The translations under genes were made by a program, and so were the position numbers. A stretch of DNA of 64,000 nt, taken from assembly GCF_013185185.1 (NCBI RefSeq), contig NZ_JAAZWE010000003.1:310001-374000 (forward strand), read 5' to 3'. The stretch comes from Saccharibacillus endophyticus (lineage in GTDB: Bacteria; Bacillota; Bacilli; Paenibacillales; Paenibacillaceae). Under the pieces are notes generated by a model. The model saw only the letters and a list, made by a program, of their open reading frames with translations, was not told the origin of the DNA and ran no database searches. Below are positions 25,791 through 35,379 of this stretch, piece by piece. Within the stretch, counting starts at the first letter, position 1. Each line of letters starts with the position of its first letter.

Positions 25791-26966
25791 ATGAATCAGG
25801 AGAGAGAACCGCTTTATATTCAGATACAGAATCATTTCAAGGAGCGTATTACATCCCGCGAGCTGGTCGAGGACCAGAAGATTCCGACGGAAAAAGAATT
25901 AATGGACGAGTTCGGCGTCAGTCGGATCACTGTGGTGAACGCGCTCGTCGAACTGGCGAAGGACGGATGGATTTATCGGATACCGGGGAGAGGGACGTAT
26001 ATCAAAGGCATTCCGGAATCGCAGATCGCCGATAAAGCAGTTGCCGCGTTTGCGGCCGAGCCGCCGGTTCGCGCCGGGGGAATGCGAATCGGATTGGTTT
26101 TTCCTACGCTGGAAGACTACTTCGCGGTCCGGTTGATCCGGGGCGTTACCGATGAGCTTCAAGCCCAGGGCTACTCGCTGCATATTATGCTGACCAATAA
26201 CTCCAAAGAGAAAGAAAAAGAAGTGATCCGGGAACTGAAAACGACAGTCGACGGGCTGATTATTTTCCCTGTGGACGCGGAAGTATATAACGAAGAGATC
26301 ATCTCGCTCAAAATGCAAAACTACCCGTTCGTATTGATCGATCGCCATCTGCCGGGTGTGGAAACGAATGTCGTCGCTTCGGACAGTCCGCGCGCTTCCG
26401 CGCTGGCGGTGGATCATCTGTGGGAGTTGGGACACCGGAATATCGCGATCTGTACCGACTCGCCGATGATGACCGTGTCCGTAGATGAACGGATTCAAGG
26501 TTATTTCGATGCGCTCAAGCAAAAAGGAGCCATGATCAACCCGGCTCTCATTCTCAATGATTTCGAGTTGGACATGGATCAGATCAATCGTCCTGACGCT
26601 CCGGCAAAAGAGATCGACGCCACCCATCCGCTGTATCGGTTTATGCAAAATCGCATGGCAACCGCCTACATCGCGCTCAACTGCTCCCTCGGTGTACAAA
26701 TGCTGTCGATTGCACGCAAAGTCGGCCTGCGAGTTCCCGAAGACATTTCCATCGTCACCTTCGACAATCCTACGCCTTTGTTCGAAGAATTGAGCCTGCT
26801 CACCCATATCGATCAATCCGAATATAAAATGGGCTCCGAAGCCGTCAAGCTCCTGATGCAAGCTATCGAAAATGCCAAACGAAACCAAAAAGAATTCCGG
26901 AAAATCACTCTCGATCCCCGCCTGGTCACCTGCAAAACGACAGGCCCGGCTCCTTCCGCCGAATAA
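25791..26966 (+). CDS. GntR-LacI hybrid (AraR-type) transcriptional regulator
   Basis: This 391-residue protein has an N-terminal GntR winged helix (PLYIQIQNHFKERITSRELVEDQKIPTEKELMDEFGVSRITVVNAL) and a LacI-like effector domain (GMRIGLVFPTLEDYFAVRLIRGVTDEL to PEDISIVTFDN). This is the AraR architecture. AAAGGAG precedes the ATG. It lies between the GxGYxYP gene and the sugar-importer genes, and AT-rich operator-like sites lie upstream of itself, the permeases and the binding protein, so it probably represses this glycan region. The gene is flanked on both sides by related repeat sequence. Confidence 0.9.
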   Translation: MNQEREPLYIQIQNHFKERITSRELVEDQKIPTEKELMDEFGVSRITVVNALVELAKDGWIYRIPGRGTYIKGIPESQIADKAVAAFAAEPPVRAGGMRIGLVFPTLEDYFAVRLIRGVTDELQAQGYSLHIMLTNNSKEKEKEVIRELKTTVDGLIIFPVDAEVYNEEIISLKMQNYPFVLIDRHLPGVETNVVASDSPRASALAVDHLWELGHRNIAICTDSPMMTVSVDERIQGYFDALKQKGAMINPALILNDFELDMDQINRPDAPAKEIDATHPLYRFMQNRMATAYIALNCSLGVQMLSIARKVGLRVPEDISIVTFDNPTPLFEELSLLTHIDQSEYKMGSEAVKLLMQAIENAKRNQKEFRKITLDPRLVTCKTTGPAPSAE

Positions 26967-27139
26967 AAAATGAGGATGCAGCTCCAACTGAGCATGTTTT
27001 CTAGGGCGTGCCAAGGTACATGAAGGAACAATCACAAGGCACTGCCGAAACTTTACACGCTTTAACTACAATTCCGGTAAGGACGAAAAAGCAATAAAAG
27101 CTTCACCTAATCCAAACTTCCATACATCCAAAAGACCCA

Positions 27140-27232
27140 AGAGTGCCCGCAACGCGGCACTCTTTTTTCTTTTCCCTACCCAGAAGGCTAGGGATGGTAG
27201 AGCGAATTTCCTCCACCATCCCCTCGCCTTCT
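27140..27232 (-). repeat. Terminator and internally deleted palindromic element
   Basis: The hairpin GAGTGCC/GGCACTC with a T tract (27141-27168) is followed by AGAAGGCTAGGGATGG and then only the outer arms of the palindromic element (GAGCGAATTTCCTCC at about 27212). It matches 25544-25702 in order and sequence but lacks the inner about 80 bp. It terminates the regulator gene. The rest of 26967-27325 is non-coding. Confidence 0.65.
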
Positions 27233-27246
27233 ATTTTGATATTTGA

Positions 27247-27273
27247 CCAATTTAATATAATGAATATAATTAA
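27247..27273 (+). promoter_or_regulatory. Operator-like site, CCAATTTAATATAATGAATA type
   Basis: A 27-bp AT-rich, partly palindromic sequence differs at only about four positions from 29263-29290, which precedes the binding-protein gene. It lies 53 bp upstream of the first permease. It is a candidate operator of the AraR-type regulator, and may double as promoter. Confidence 0.5.
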
Positions 27274-27325
27274 TGATGTAATCTTCGGATAAAATGGTCT
27301 GACAACCTAAAGGAGGATCGAATGT

Positions 27326-28327
27326 ATGATAAGCAATGAGGGTAAAGCGGTAGAGCCGGATGGAGGTCAGCTTGCGGTCACGGGGGGATTGCGCAAGTTT
27401 CCCCGAAAATCTGCAGTAAAGCGAAGAGACGGCTTGATCGCGGCGATCATTTTAACGCCTATGATTCTGTGGTGGCTGGTGCTGTCGGGTTTTCCGACGC
27501 TGTTTGGTTTTGTGCTTGGCTTTTTTGAATGGATCGGCATATCGGACAGTCCCAAGTTTGTCTGGTTCGACAATTACGTTCGCTTTTTCCGAGACCCGCT
27601 GTATTATCAGGCGCTATGGCGCTCGATCTGGCTCGGCGGCCTAGTTACGTCGATTACGCTGCTCGCGGGCTTCGGCGCGTCGCTGCTGATGAATATGCCG
27701 CTGTTCGGCAAAGGCATCTATCGTTCGGTCTGGTATATCCCGGCCGTGACCTCAACTGTCGCGACGACGCAGATCTTCAACATTTTGCTCGATACGAATA
27801 ACGGCGTCATCAATAATATTCTGATCTCGATGGGCAAGCCGCCGATCGTCTGGCAATATTCCGTGTTTTGGGGCGTGTTCTGGATCGTGGTCTACTCGGT
27901 CTGGAAAGGGGTCGGCGGAGCGGCATTGATTTGGCTGGCGGGACTGCAATCGGTCGATACGGCGCTGTATGAAGCGGCCGATATCGACGGAGCAGGGCGC
28001 TTTGCCAAATTAATGCATGTGACGTTGCCCGGATTGAAACCGATTGCAACATATATTGTCATCACGAATCTGATTAGCGCGATCCAGATTTACGAACAGG
28101 TGCTGTTTATGACTAACGGCGGACCGTATGGACAGACCGAAGTGCTCGTGTTCCGGATTTACCGCGATGCGTTCTGGGACTTTAACCTGGGTATGGCAGG
28201 CGCATCTTCGCTAATCATGGCGGCGATTGTACTGACGGCGACCGTTTTTTATTACCGTTGGTCGACCGTATCGGATCGCAGCATCACTACCCGCAGAAGC
28301 CGTAAGATCCGCAAAGGAGGTCTATGA
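27326..28327 (+). CDS. ABC sugar importer permease (MalF/UgpA-like)
   Basis: This 333-residue CUT1 permease has a long basic N-terminal tail, then six helices and the EAA loop LYEAADIDGAGRFAKLMHVTLPGLKP. An ATG four bases upstream is followed within six codons by a stop, so 27326 is the start, with AAAGGAGG in front. It partners with the next permease and the binding protein at 29395. The mannosidase and GxGYxYP genes around it suggest a mannose-containing oligosaccharide. Confidence 0.93.
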   Translation: MISNEGKAVEPDGGQLAVTGGLRKFPRKSAVKRRDGLIAAIILTPMILWWLVLSGFPTLFGFVLGFFEWIGISDSPKFVWFDNYVRFFRDPLYYQALWRSIWLGGLVTSITLLAGFGASLLMNMPLFGKGIYRSVWYIPAVTSTVATTQIFNILLDTNNGVINNILISMGKPPIVWQYSVFWGVFWIVVYSVWKGVGGAALIWLAGLQSVDTALYEAADIDGAGRFAKLMHVTLPGLKPIATYIVITNLISAIQIYEQVLFMTNGGPYGQTEVLVFRIYRDAFWDFNLGMAGASSLIMAAIVLTATVFYYRWSTVSDRSITTRRSRKIRKGGL

Positions 28328-28329
28328 TC

Positions 28330-29250
28330 ATGCAGGAATTTTCGAAAAAGTTGGCCGTGCAGTTTAAGCCCAAATATCTGTTTGCGCATCTCGTGTTGTT
28401 CGGTGTCGGATTGGTGCTGTTGTACCCGCTGATCTTTATGGTCACGGTCGGCTTTTTTACGGAAGAAGAGTTTATGACGACGGTGCTCGGCCTGCTGCCG
28501 TTCGCCAAACAGCCGACTTGGGAAAATTTCCTTGTGCTGTTCAACGGTTCGGCCGACGCGGCGATCCAGCAGTATTTCCTCAATTCGACCATTCGGACCG
28601 TGTATGCGACGTTTTGGGCGCTGCTGACCGCATTGCTGGCCGGATATGTGTTTGCGCGGTTGAAGTTTCGGGGCAAAGAAGTCATCTTTCTAACGCTGCT
28701 GGCGACCCAGATGATTCCCGCTACCGTGGCGCTGATCCCGACTTATCTTCAATTCGCCAGATGGCCTTTTGCAGGCGGCAACAACATTTTCACAGGCGGT
28801 ACGGGCATTCTCGACACGTGGTGGGTGTACCTGATCGGCGGTCCGAGCATCAATATCATGGGCGCTTTTCTGGTCAAGCAGTCGATGGAAAAAGTGCCGT
28901 ACGAGCTCGACGAAGCGGCAAAAGTGGACGGGGCAGGAACGCTGCGCATCATTTTTCGAATCCTGCTGCCGCTGCAAATGCCGATCATGGCATTTATCGC
29001 AATCACGACGGCGCTGGCGACCTGGAACGATTTTATTACGCCGTTTTTCTATACGTCTTCCGATCATTTGCAAACGCTTCCTGCGGCGATCACCCGGTTA
29101 TCTTCAGCGGCCGCAAGTCCGGGAACCGTACCCAACTGGCCGTTAATCATCACTTTGAGCTTGGGAACGACGCTTCCGGCATTGTTGTTATTCTTCTTTT
29201 TCCAAAAATATATTGTTCAAGGACTTGCGAATACGGGCATCAAAGGATAA
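28330..29250 (+). CDS. ABC sugar importer permease (MalG/UgpE-like)
   Basis: This 306-residue CUT1 permease has the EAA loop YELDEAAKVDGAGTLRIIFRILLP. The ATG at 28330 lies nine bases after GGAGG, whereas the ATG at 28324 is only three bases away, so 28330 is favoured. It abuts the end of the upstream permease. No ATPase is encoded nearby. It forms the channel with the 27326 product. Confidence 0.92.
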   Translation: MQEFSKKLAVQFKPKYLFAHLVLFGVGLVLLYPLIFMVTVGFFTEEEFMTTVLGLLPFAKQPTWENFLVLFNGSADAAIQQYFLNSTIRTVYATFWALLTALLAGYVFARLKFRGKEVIFLTLLATQMIPATVALIPTYLQFARWPFAGGNNIFTGGTGILDTWWVYLIGGPSINIMGAFLVKQSMEKVPYELDEAAKVDGAGTLRIIFRILLPLQMPIMAFIAITTALATWNDFITPFFYTSSDHLQTLPAAITRLSSAAASPGTVPNWPLIITLSLGTTLPALLLFFFFQKYIVQGLANTGIKG

Positions 29251-29262
29251 ATAGTCTCGAAA

Positions 29263-29290
29263 CCAATTTGATATATTGAATATATTTAAA
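29263..29290 (+). promoter_or_regulatory. Operator-like site upstream of the binding-protein gene
   Basis: CCAATTTGATATATTGAATA and the following TATTTAAAT closely match 27247-27273. The site sits between the permease stop and the GTG start of the binding protein, giving the binding protein its own regulated start. Confidence 0.5.
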
Positions 29291-29394
29291 TGGCGTGATA
29301 TAGTGAAGGCGTAAAAAAGCCAGTGCGTTACATCGTTGGCGTTGACCATCAAGCAAGCCAAGACGATGTGCGATTTTGATATGGAGGGGTTCAT

Positions 29395-30810
29395 GTGAAA
29401 ATCAAAAAGATTGCGGCTTTAACAGGAACGGCTTTGTTGGCGGCGGCGTTGTCGGCGTGCGGCGGCGGAGGAGCGGCTACGACAGAAAACGGCACAGGCG
29501 CTGAGAAAGCAGGCGGCGAAGTCTCGTCCACGCCGGGCATGACCACAATCAAAGTGCTTAACGAAGGGGCGGTATCGATCGGAGTAGGCAAGCTGGACGA
29601 TCTGTTTGCGGCAAAAGAAAAAGAATACACGGACACCGGAGTCAGCCTCGATTATACGCCGGGTTCGCCTGTCGAGACATTCCCGCTTCAGTATCAGAAA
29701 ATCATGAGCGAGCAGTTGAAAAGCAAAAAGATCGAAGTGGTGACCGAGGATTGGGGCTGGGGCGAGCCGTTGATCCAAAAGCAAACCGCAGGATTCTTGG
29801 CCAAAAATATCCCGGATATCATCGTAGGCGAAACACAAATGCCGGGATTTGCGCAGCAGGGGCTGCTGGAGCCTTTCCCCGACGAGATGGCCGACGAGAT
29901 TCGCGAAACGGTATCGCCCGCGGCATGGAAGCCGATGGAGGTCGACGGCAAAATTTACGGACTCGCCGCCCAGCCGGGCGTCAGCAATCTGTTCTGGAAT
30001 AAAAAGTTGGTCGAACAGGCCGGGATCGATCCGAATAAGACAATCACGACGTGGCAGGAACTGCGCGATAACGTCAAAAAGGTCACCGAAGCCGGTGCAG
30101 GTAAATTCTACGGCGGCGGCGTGTACGCAGCGCCGAATTTCGGCGGTTATCTGCGCTATGGAGCGCTGATCGCGATCAACGGCGGCTCATTCGCGGACGA
30201 TAGCGGTCAGCCTGCTTTTAACTCGCCGCAAAACGCCGAAACGGTCGCGCTGCTTAAAGACTTGAACGCTGCGCATCCGCCGGGTCTCATGGTCAACAAT
30301 AATGAAGGCTCGTATTTCGACGCTTGGAACAAAGGCCAAATCGCATATCTGATCGACGGCCCTTGGCGGGTGCAGGAATCGAAGACTGCCGGGCTTGATC
30401 TCGGCATGGCTCCGATTCCGCTTTCGCCGAACGGCAAAGCAGCCAATGTCACGATCGGCGCAGCGTTCCATTCCGTGCCGAAAGACGCCAAAAACAAAGA
30501 AGCGGCTTTTGAATATATTAAAGTCATGTACGGCGAACAAATCCAGCAGCTCGTGGCCGATTCCAACACGCGCTCCCCGATCCTGAAATCGATCGGCGAG
30601 TCGCAAAAGTACCAAGACAAACACCCGGAAATGTATCTGCATTACCAGGCGATGTCCGGCGACGTGACGGGCTTGCCTACGTTTACCAAAGACAACTCGA
30701 AAGCGTGGCAGCTCTGGGGCGACGCGGTCGTCAAAAGTATCATGACGGACGGCGATATCCAGTCTTTGCTCGACGAAGCGCAGCAGCGTGCCCTGAATGT
30801 GACAAAGTAA
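29395..30810 (+). CDS. ABC sugar importer solute-binding lipoprotein
   Basis: The product has 471 residues from a GTG start; the ATG two bases earlier is in another frame and immediately stopped. GGAGGGG is upstream. The lipobox is LAAALSAC, and the fold is family 1 solute-binding with AFNSPQNAETVALLKDLN, DAWNKGQIAYLIDGPWR and AAFHSVPKDAKNKEAAFEYIKV. It captures the sugar for permeases 27326-29250. The separate operator-like site and the gap suggest extra expression over the permeases. Confidence 0.93.
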   Translation: MKIKKIAALTGTALLAAALSACGGGGAATTENGTGAEKAGGEVSSTPGMTTIKVLNEGAVSIGVGKLDDLFAAKEKEYTDTGVSLDYTPGSPVETFPLQYQKIMSEQLKSKKIEVVTEDWGWGEPLIQKQTAGFLAKNIPDIIVGETQMPGFAQQGLLEPFPDEMADEIRETVSPAAWKPMEVDGKIYGLAAQPGVSNLFWNKKLVEQAGIDPNKTITTWQELRDNVKKVTEAGAGKFYGGGVYAAPNFGGYLRYGALIAINGGSFADDSGQPAFNSPQNAETVALLKDLNAAHPPGLMVNNNEGSYFDAWNKGQIAYLIDGPWRVQESKTAGLDLGMAPIPLSPNGKAANVTIGAAFHSVPKDAKNKEAAFEYIKVMYGEQIQQLVADSNTRSPILKSIGESQKYQDKHPEMYLHYQAMSGDVTGLPTFTKDNSKAWQLWGDAVVKSIMTDGDIQSLLDEAQQRALNVTK

Positions 30811-30873
30811 AACAGGACGGCTCTGTTTGACGAGGAGCAAGTCTTGTTCGGCGGCGCGTGCGCGGGGGGCTGC

Positions 30874-30974
30874 GGGAGAAATTCGATTCATACGCTGTCT
30901 CACTCGGAAAACTGGATTGGATTTAAATAAGAATGTTTTCCGAGTTCAAAGGCGTCTGAATCTGAATTTCTCCC
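30874..30974 (+). repeat. Intergenic palindromic element, CTCGGAAAAC type
   Basis: This is the same structure as 25269-25369: GGGAGAAATTC and GAATTTCTCCC outer arms, CTCGGAAAACTGGATTGGAT inner arm, CCGAGTTCAAAGGCGTC tag. The remainder of 30811-31167 is non-coding leader of the mannosidase gene. Confidence 0.85.
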
Positions 30975-31167
30975 TCCGCCTGCGTGTGGCCGGGAATAAG
31001 ACTTTCCTCCCAAAGGCTGCCTGTTTGGGGGTTGAAGATTTAAAAAGAACGGGGAATCTTTAATCTGCATGCAGGATCGTGCATCTCGAAAACGAAGTTT
31101 TACTATTCGCCTGAAACAGGTGAAAGCGTTCCTGCTACTTGTTTACTTAATGATTGGAGCTGAAAAG

Positions 31168-34100
31168 ATGCCTTATGAAAATACCCGAATCATGCTGGAT
31201 CGGGCGAAGCGTACGCTGAATCGGCTGCGCGAAGCGATCTATGAGCCGGTCGGCTCGCTAAATACGACCGCCTGGGTGACCAAAGAGCCTGTGTCTTACG
31301 AACAACGAACGTCCGGCGTGCAGATCCAACCAGAGCCGGGCGACAAGTGGGGTGAGCTTTGGGATTGTGCGTGGTTTCATTTTGAAGGCCGCGTGCCCGA
31401 CTATGAGCTTGGACCGCTGCGCCAAGCGGTGCTGCTGATCGACGTTAACGGCGAATTGTGTTTGGTCGACGAAGAAGGCTCGCCGCGCCAAGGACTGACG
31501 AATATCAACTCCGGGTTCGAGACGGCGCTGGGGCTTCCGGGCAAGAGGGTGGTTCGGCTCGGCAGCGACGCCTCCGGCCAGTCGATCGATCTCTGGGCCG
31601 ACGCGGGCTGCAACGATCTGTTCGGAGGCTTCAGCGGCGGCACGATGAAGGAAGCACGGATTGCGATCTGCCATGAAGAGACGCGCCGGCTGTATTACGA
31701 TTTCGAAGTGCTGATCGAGCTTGCGGAGCAGACGGAAGAAAAAAGCGCCCGCCGCGCCCGGGTTCTGCAAGCGCTGTACGAAGCGTCGCTCAAGCTGTCG
31801 GTCATCGACGAAAACAGCGTGCGGCAGGCGAGCGAACGGGTGCGTCCGGAACTTGAGAAAAAAGGCGGCGATCCGACGCTCACGATCAGCGCCGTCGGTC
31901 ACGCGCATATCGATCTCGCCTGGCTGTGGCCGATCCGCGAAACGATCCGCAAAGGCGCGAGAACTTTTTCTACCGTGCTGCGCAATATGGAGAAGTACCC
32001 GGATTACGTATTCGGCGCCAGCCAACCGCAGCTGTATCAATGGATGAAAGAATATTATCCGAAGCTGTACGGGCAGATCGGGGAGCGAGTGCGCGAAGGA
32101 CGCTGGGAGCTGCAGGGGGCGATGTGGGTCGAGCCGGACACCAATATCTCGGGCGGCGAAGCGCTGGTGCGGCAGATCCTGTACGGCAAACGCTTTTTCA
32201 AAAAGGAGTACGGTCAGGACATTACCACGTTGTGGCTCCCGGACGTGTTCGGATACAGCGCCAGTCTTCCGCAGCTGCTGCGCAAATCCGGCGTCGATTA
32301 CATGATGACCCAAAAGCTGTCGTGGAGCGTGTACAACACGCATCCGCACCACAGCTTCCACTGGGAAGGCATCGACGGCAGCCGGGTGCTGACGCATCTG
32401 CCGCCGGAAGACACGTACAACGGCCCGGCCGCCCCGCGTTCGCTGGCGAAGATCGAACAGGCTTACCTCGACAAAAACGTGTCCGAGCACGCGCTGATGC
32501 TGTTCGGGATCGGCGACGGCGGCGGAGGACCGGGCGAAGAGCATCTGGAGCGGCTGAAGCGCGAACATAATCTGCTCGGGTTGCCGCCGGTCGTACAGGA
32601 GCCTTCGTTGGACTTTTTCCGGAAGCTAGAACGCGAGCAGGATCGCTTCGAGACGTACCGCGGCGAGCTGTATCTGGAAAAGCATCAGGGCACGCTGACC
32701 TCGCAGGCCCGCAACAAACGCTACAATCGTCGGATGGAAAAAGCGCTGCGACAGCTGGAATTCACGGCTTCGTTGGCTTTGAGTCTCGGCGGTACGGCGG
32801 ACGATTATCCGACGGAAGCGTTGGAGCGGATTTGGAAAGAAACGCTGCTGTATCAGTTCCACGACATTTTGCCAGGGTCGTCGATTACGCGGGTGTTCGA
32901 CGAGTCGTTGGCGCGCTATGCGGTGCTGCTGGACGAGACGACGACGCTGCTTCAGCAAGCGCAGGCGAGGGTCGCCGAACTTGCGGGAGTCGCGGACGAC
33001 GAAGGCTTGGCGTTCAACTCGCTTCCGTGGGAACGGGAAGAGGTCGTGGAACGGGAAGGCCGTCGTTACTTGGTAACCGTGCCGCCGATGGGCTTCGCGT
33101 CATTGAAGAGAGCAGAGCGGTTGGACGGGGAAAAGCTGGCCGCCTACAATGCCGGGCTGATCGCCGAAGAACGGCTATTGGCCAACCGACATCTGCGCGC
33201 GGAGTTCAACGAACAAGGCGGGCTTGTCTCGTTGGTGCAGGCCGATACGGGACGCGAAGCGATCGCGTCGGGCTTAGAGGGCAACGTGCTGACGGTGTAT
33301 CATGACGACGGCGATGCTTGGGACTTCGCGCGCGATTACCGCGACACGGTCGCCGGAGTGTTCGAGTTGATCAGAAGCCGCGCGTCCGTCGAAGGAACAA
33401 GCGCGGTGCTGGAGCAGCAGTATGCGTTCGGGCAATCGACGCTGACGCAGCGGATACTGCTGGACACGGGCGCGGACACGCTGCGTTTCGAGAGCAAGGT
33501 CGACTGGCAGGAATCCGGCAAAATGCTGCGCGCGTCGTTCCCGGTTCAGGTGACGGCGGATCAGGTCAACTGCGAGATTCAATTCGGTTATTTGAAACGT
33601 CCGACGACCCGCAACAACGCGATTGAATTCGCCCGGGACGAGATCTGCGCGCATCAATACATCGACTTGTCGCAGCCGGATTACGGCGTATCGCTGCTGA
33701 GCGACAGCAAGTACGGCTACAGCGCGGAAGGAAATATGCTCGATATCAACCTGCTGCGCAGCCCCGGCTATCCCGACCCGGTCGCGGACCGCGCGGAGCA
33801 TGAATTCGTTTACGCGCTGTACCCGCATGCCGGAGACTTCGTGCAAGCGCGGACGTATCGGAAAGGATATGAATTGAACACCCCGTTGACGGTAGGAGGC
33901 GCTTCGGCCGAAGGCGGTACTTTTGCAGCGTTCGTCGATGAGGGACAAGTCTCGGATCAAGCGGCTAATGGGGTCGCGGGTCATTCGCTGATCACGGTCG
34001 ATCATCCTCATATCATGGTGGAAGCCGTCAAAAAAGCCGAGGATTCGGATCATCTGATCGTGCGCTTGTACGAGACTGCCGGAACGCGCGCGGAAGCCGT

Positions 34101-34278
34101 TGTGACAATCGGACATCCGTGCCAAGAAATCGTGGAGACGGATCTGATGGAGCAGGTGCTGGAGGAGGAGAGCGTGCAGGTCAGCAAAAGCGGCAACGGC
34201 AGCCTGACAGATACGACGTTAATTTTCGGAGCTTTTGAGATTAAGACTTTGCGTATTTTGAAAAAGACTTCACTCTAA
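31168..34278 (+). CDS. GH38 alpha-mannosidase
   Basis: The product has 1036 residues from the ATG of MPYENTRIMLDRAKRTLNRL; an upstream in-frame ATG would add 33 residues without homology-like features. The GH38 catalytic blocks are VGHAHIDLAWLWPIRET (zinc ligands His-x-His near residues 243-248), TLWLPDVFGYSASLPQ (Asp nucleophile near residue 358) and LFGIGDGGGGP, followed by the middle helical and C-terminal beta domains. No signal peptide is present, so it is cytoplasmic and would hydrolyse alpha-mannosides brought in by the adjacent importer. GGAGC precedes the start. Confidence 0.95.
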   Translation: MPYENTRIMLDRAKRTLNRLREAIYEPVGSLNTTAWVTKEPVSYEQRTSGVQIQPEPGDKWGELWDCAWFHFEGRVPDYELGPLRQAVLLIDVNGELCLVDEEGSPRQGLTNINSGFETALGLPGKRVVRLGSDASGQSIDLWADAGCNDLFGGFSGGTMKEARIAICHEETRRLYYDFEVLIELAEQTEEKSARRARVLQALYEASLKLSVIDENSVRQASERVRPELEKKGGDPTLTISAVGHAHIDLAWLWPIRETIRKGARTFSTVLRNMEKYPDYVFGASQPQLYQWMKEYYPKLYGQIGERVREGRWELQGAMWVEPDTNISGGEALVRQILYGKRFFKKEYGQDITTLWLPDVFGYSASLPQLLRKSGVDYMMTQKLSWSVYNTHPHHSFHWEGIDGSRVLTHLPPEDTYNGPAAPRSLAKIEQAYLDKNVSEHALMLFGIGDGGGGPGEEHLERLKREHNLLGLPPVVQEPSLDFFRKLEREQDRFETYRGELYLEKHQGTLTSQARNKRYNRRMEKALRQLEFTASLALSLGGTADDYPTEALERIWKETLLYQFHDILPGSSITRVFDESLARYAVLLDETTTLLQQAQARVAELAGVADDEGLAFNSLPWEREEVVEREGRRYLVTVPPMGFASLKRAERLDGEKLAAYNAGLIAEERLLANRHLRAEFNEQGGLVSLVQADTGREAIASGLEGNVLTVYHDDGDAWDFARDYRDTVAGVFELIRSRASVEGTSAVLEQQYAFGQSTLTQRILLDTGADTLRFESKVDWQESGKMLRASFPVQVTADQVNCEIQFGYLKRPTTRNNAIEFARDEICAHQYIDLSQPDYGVSLLSDSKYGYSAEGNMLDINLLRSPGYPDPVADRAEHEFVYALYPHAGDFVQARTYRKGYELNTPLTVGGASAEGGTFAAFVDEGQVSDQAANGVAGHSLITVDHPHIMVEAVKKAEDSDHLIVRLYETAGTRAEAVVTIGHPCQEIVETDLMEQVLEEESVQVSKSGNGSLTDTTLIFGAFEIKTLRILKKTSL

Positions 34279-34291
34279 GTAAATAGGCGAA

Positions 34292-34391
34292 GGGGAAAAT
34301 TCAGTGAAAGACGCCTTTGAACTCGGAAATCTTCACCTGCAAACTTCATCCAGCTTTCCGAGTGAGACAGCGGCTTGAACGAATTTTCCCC
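34292..34391 (-). repeat. Intergenic palindromic element, minus orientation
   Basis: Outer arms GGGGAAAATTC and GAATTTTCCCC; inner arms GAACTCGGAAA and TTTCCGAGTGAGACAGCGG. This is the inverse of 30874-30974, so the GH38 gene is flanked by one copy in each orientation. Confidence 0.85.
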
Positions 34392-34423
34392 GCAGCCTTT
34401 AGCTTTCTTTTACGAACAGGATT

Positions 34424-35176
34424 CTAATCACACTCTCCCCACTGCAAGGTTTGAAGAAAGCGATACACATCTTCGAATACCTCAGCCTGCTCCGCTCCCA
34501 ACGTCAAAATATGCCCGGATTCCGGATACACCGTGTAACTTTTGCACGGGTTCGGCACGTTCTCGTAGATCACCTTCGCACTATCCAGATACAACTGCTG
34601 ATCCAATCCTCCCTGCATGACCGCCACTGGCGCTTCGATATCCTTGAGCTGCCTGCCCGTTTCCGAGATCATGTCCTGAAGTACGGAAAGTTGCTCGCGC
34701 GGCAAAGACTCAAGCGCTTCGACTTCGGCCTGTACCGTATCCGGCATTTTGCCTTCGAAAGTCTTGTACTGCCTGGCATAACCGACGATGCGCTCGAACA
34801 ACTCCTCGGCGCTTTTGCCCTGGATCGGCGCGCACATCGACACGACTCCGGCAACCGGATATTCCGCGCCGAGCCGCAAAGCGAACACGCCTCCCAGCGA
34901 TACGCCCGCTACCGCGATTTGCGTATGACCTTCCGCGATCAGCAGACGGTAACCTTCCTCGGCATCGCGCCACCAGTTTTCCGGCGACAGCTCCAGCAGT
35001 TCTTCGGCTGCACCGCCGTGTCCCGTGTACAGCGGAGCATGGCAGGTGTAGCCTTTTTCATGCAGATAACGGCCTAACTTGCGTACGTCCGCCGTGTTTC
35101 CGGTAAAGCCGTGCAGCAGCAAAACAGCTCGTTTTCCGGCTCGGTAAGTAAAAGGCTGCGGCGGGATCATTTTCAT
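34424..35176 (-). CDS. Est30-like carboxylesterase, alpha/beta hydrolase
   Basis: The product has 250 residues from the ATG of MKMIPPQPF, preceded by GGAGTGA; an upstream ATG would add 20 residues. It has HGFTGNTADVRKLGRYLHEKGYT (oxyanion region), GVSLGG (Ser nucleophile), the Asp in MQGGLDQ and the His in YPESGHILTL. This is the monoacylglycerol lipase and Est30 carboxylesterase pattern of Bacillales. It is cytoplasmic and convergent with the mannosidase. Confidence 0.9.
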   Translation of the reverse strand: MKMIPPQPFTYRAGKRAVLLLHGFTGNTADVRKLGRYLHEKGYTCHAPLYTGHGGAAEELLELSPENWWRDAEEGYRLLIAEGHTQIAVAGVSLGGVFALRLGAEYPVAGVVSMCAPIQGKSAEELFERIVGYARQYKTFEGKMPDTVQAEVEALESLPREQLSVLQDMISETGRQLKDIEAPVAVMQGGLDQQLYLDSAKVIYENVPNPCKSYTVYPESGHILTLGAEQAEVFEDVYRFLQTLQWGECD

Positions 35177-35379
35177 GGGATTCACTCCGATTCGAAGGTG
35201 GTGGATGCTTGATGGTCTCTCCTTATATCTAACCATACATATGTAATGCTTTAAAGTTGAGAAGTATACGAAAGTTCCGTTAGAATAGGGAAGATACGAC
35301 CATTTAGGGACGCTTGCGCAAGCGAATCGGTGCGTTTACCGCCGTTTACGCAAACGCCTTCAAATTCGAGGAGGGTGTC

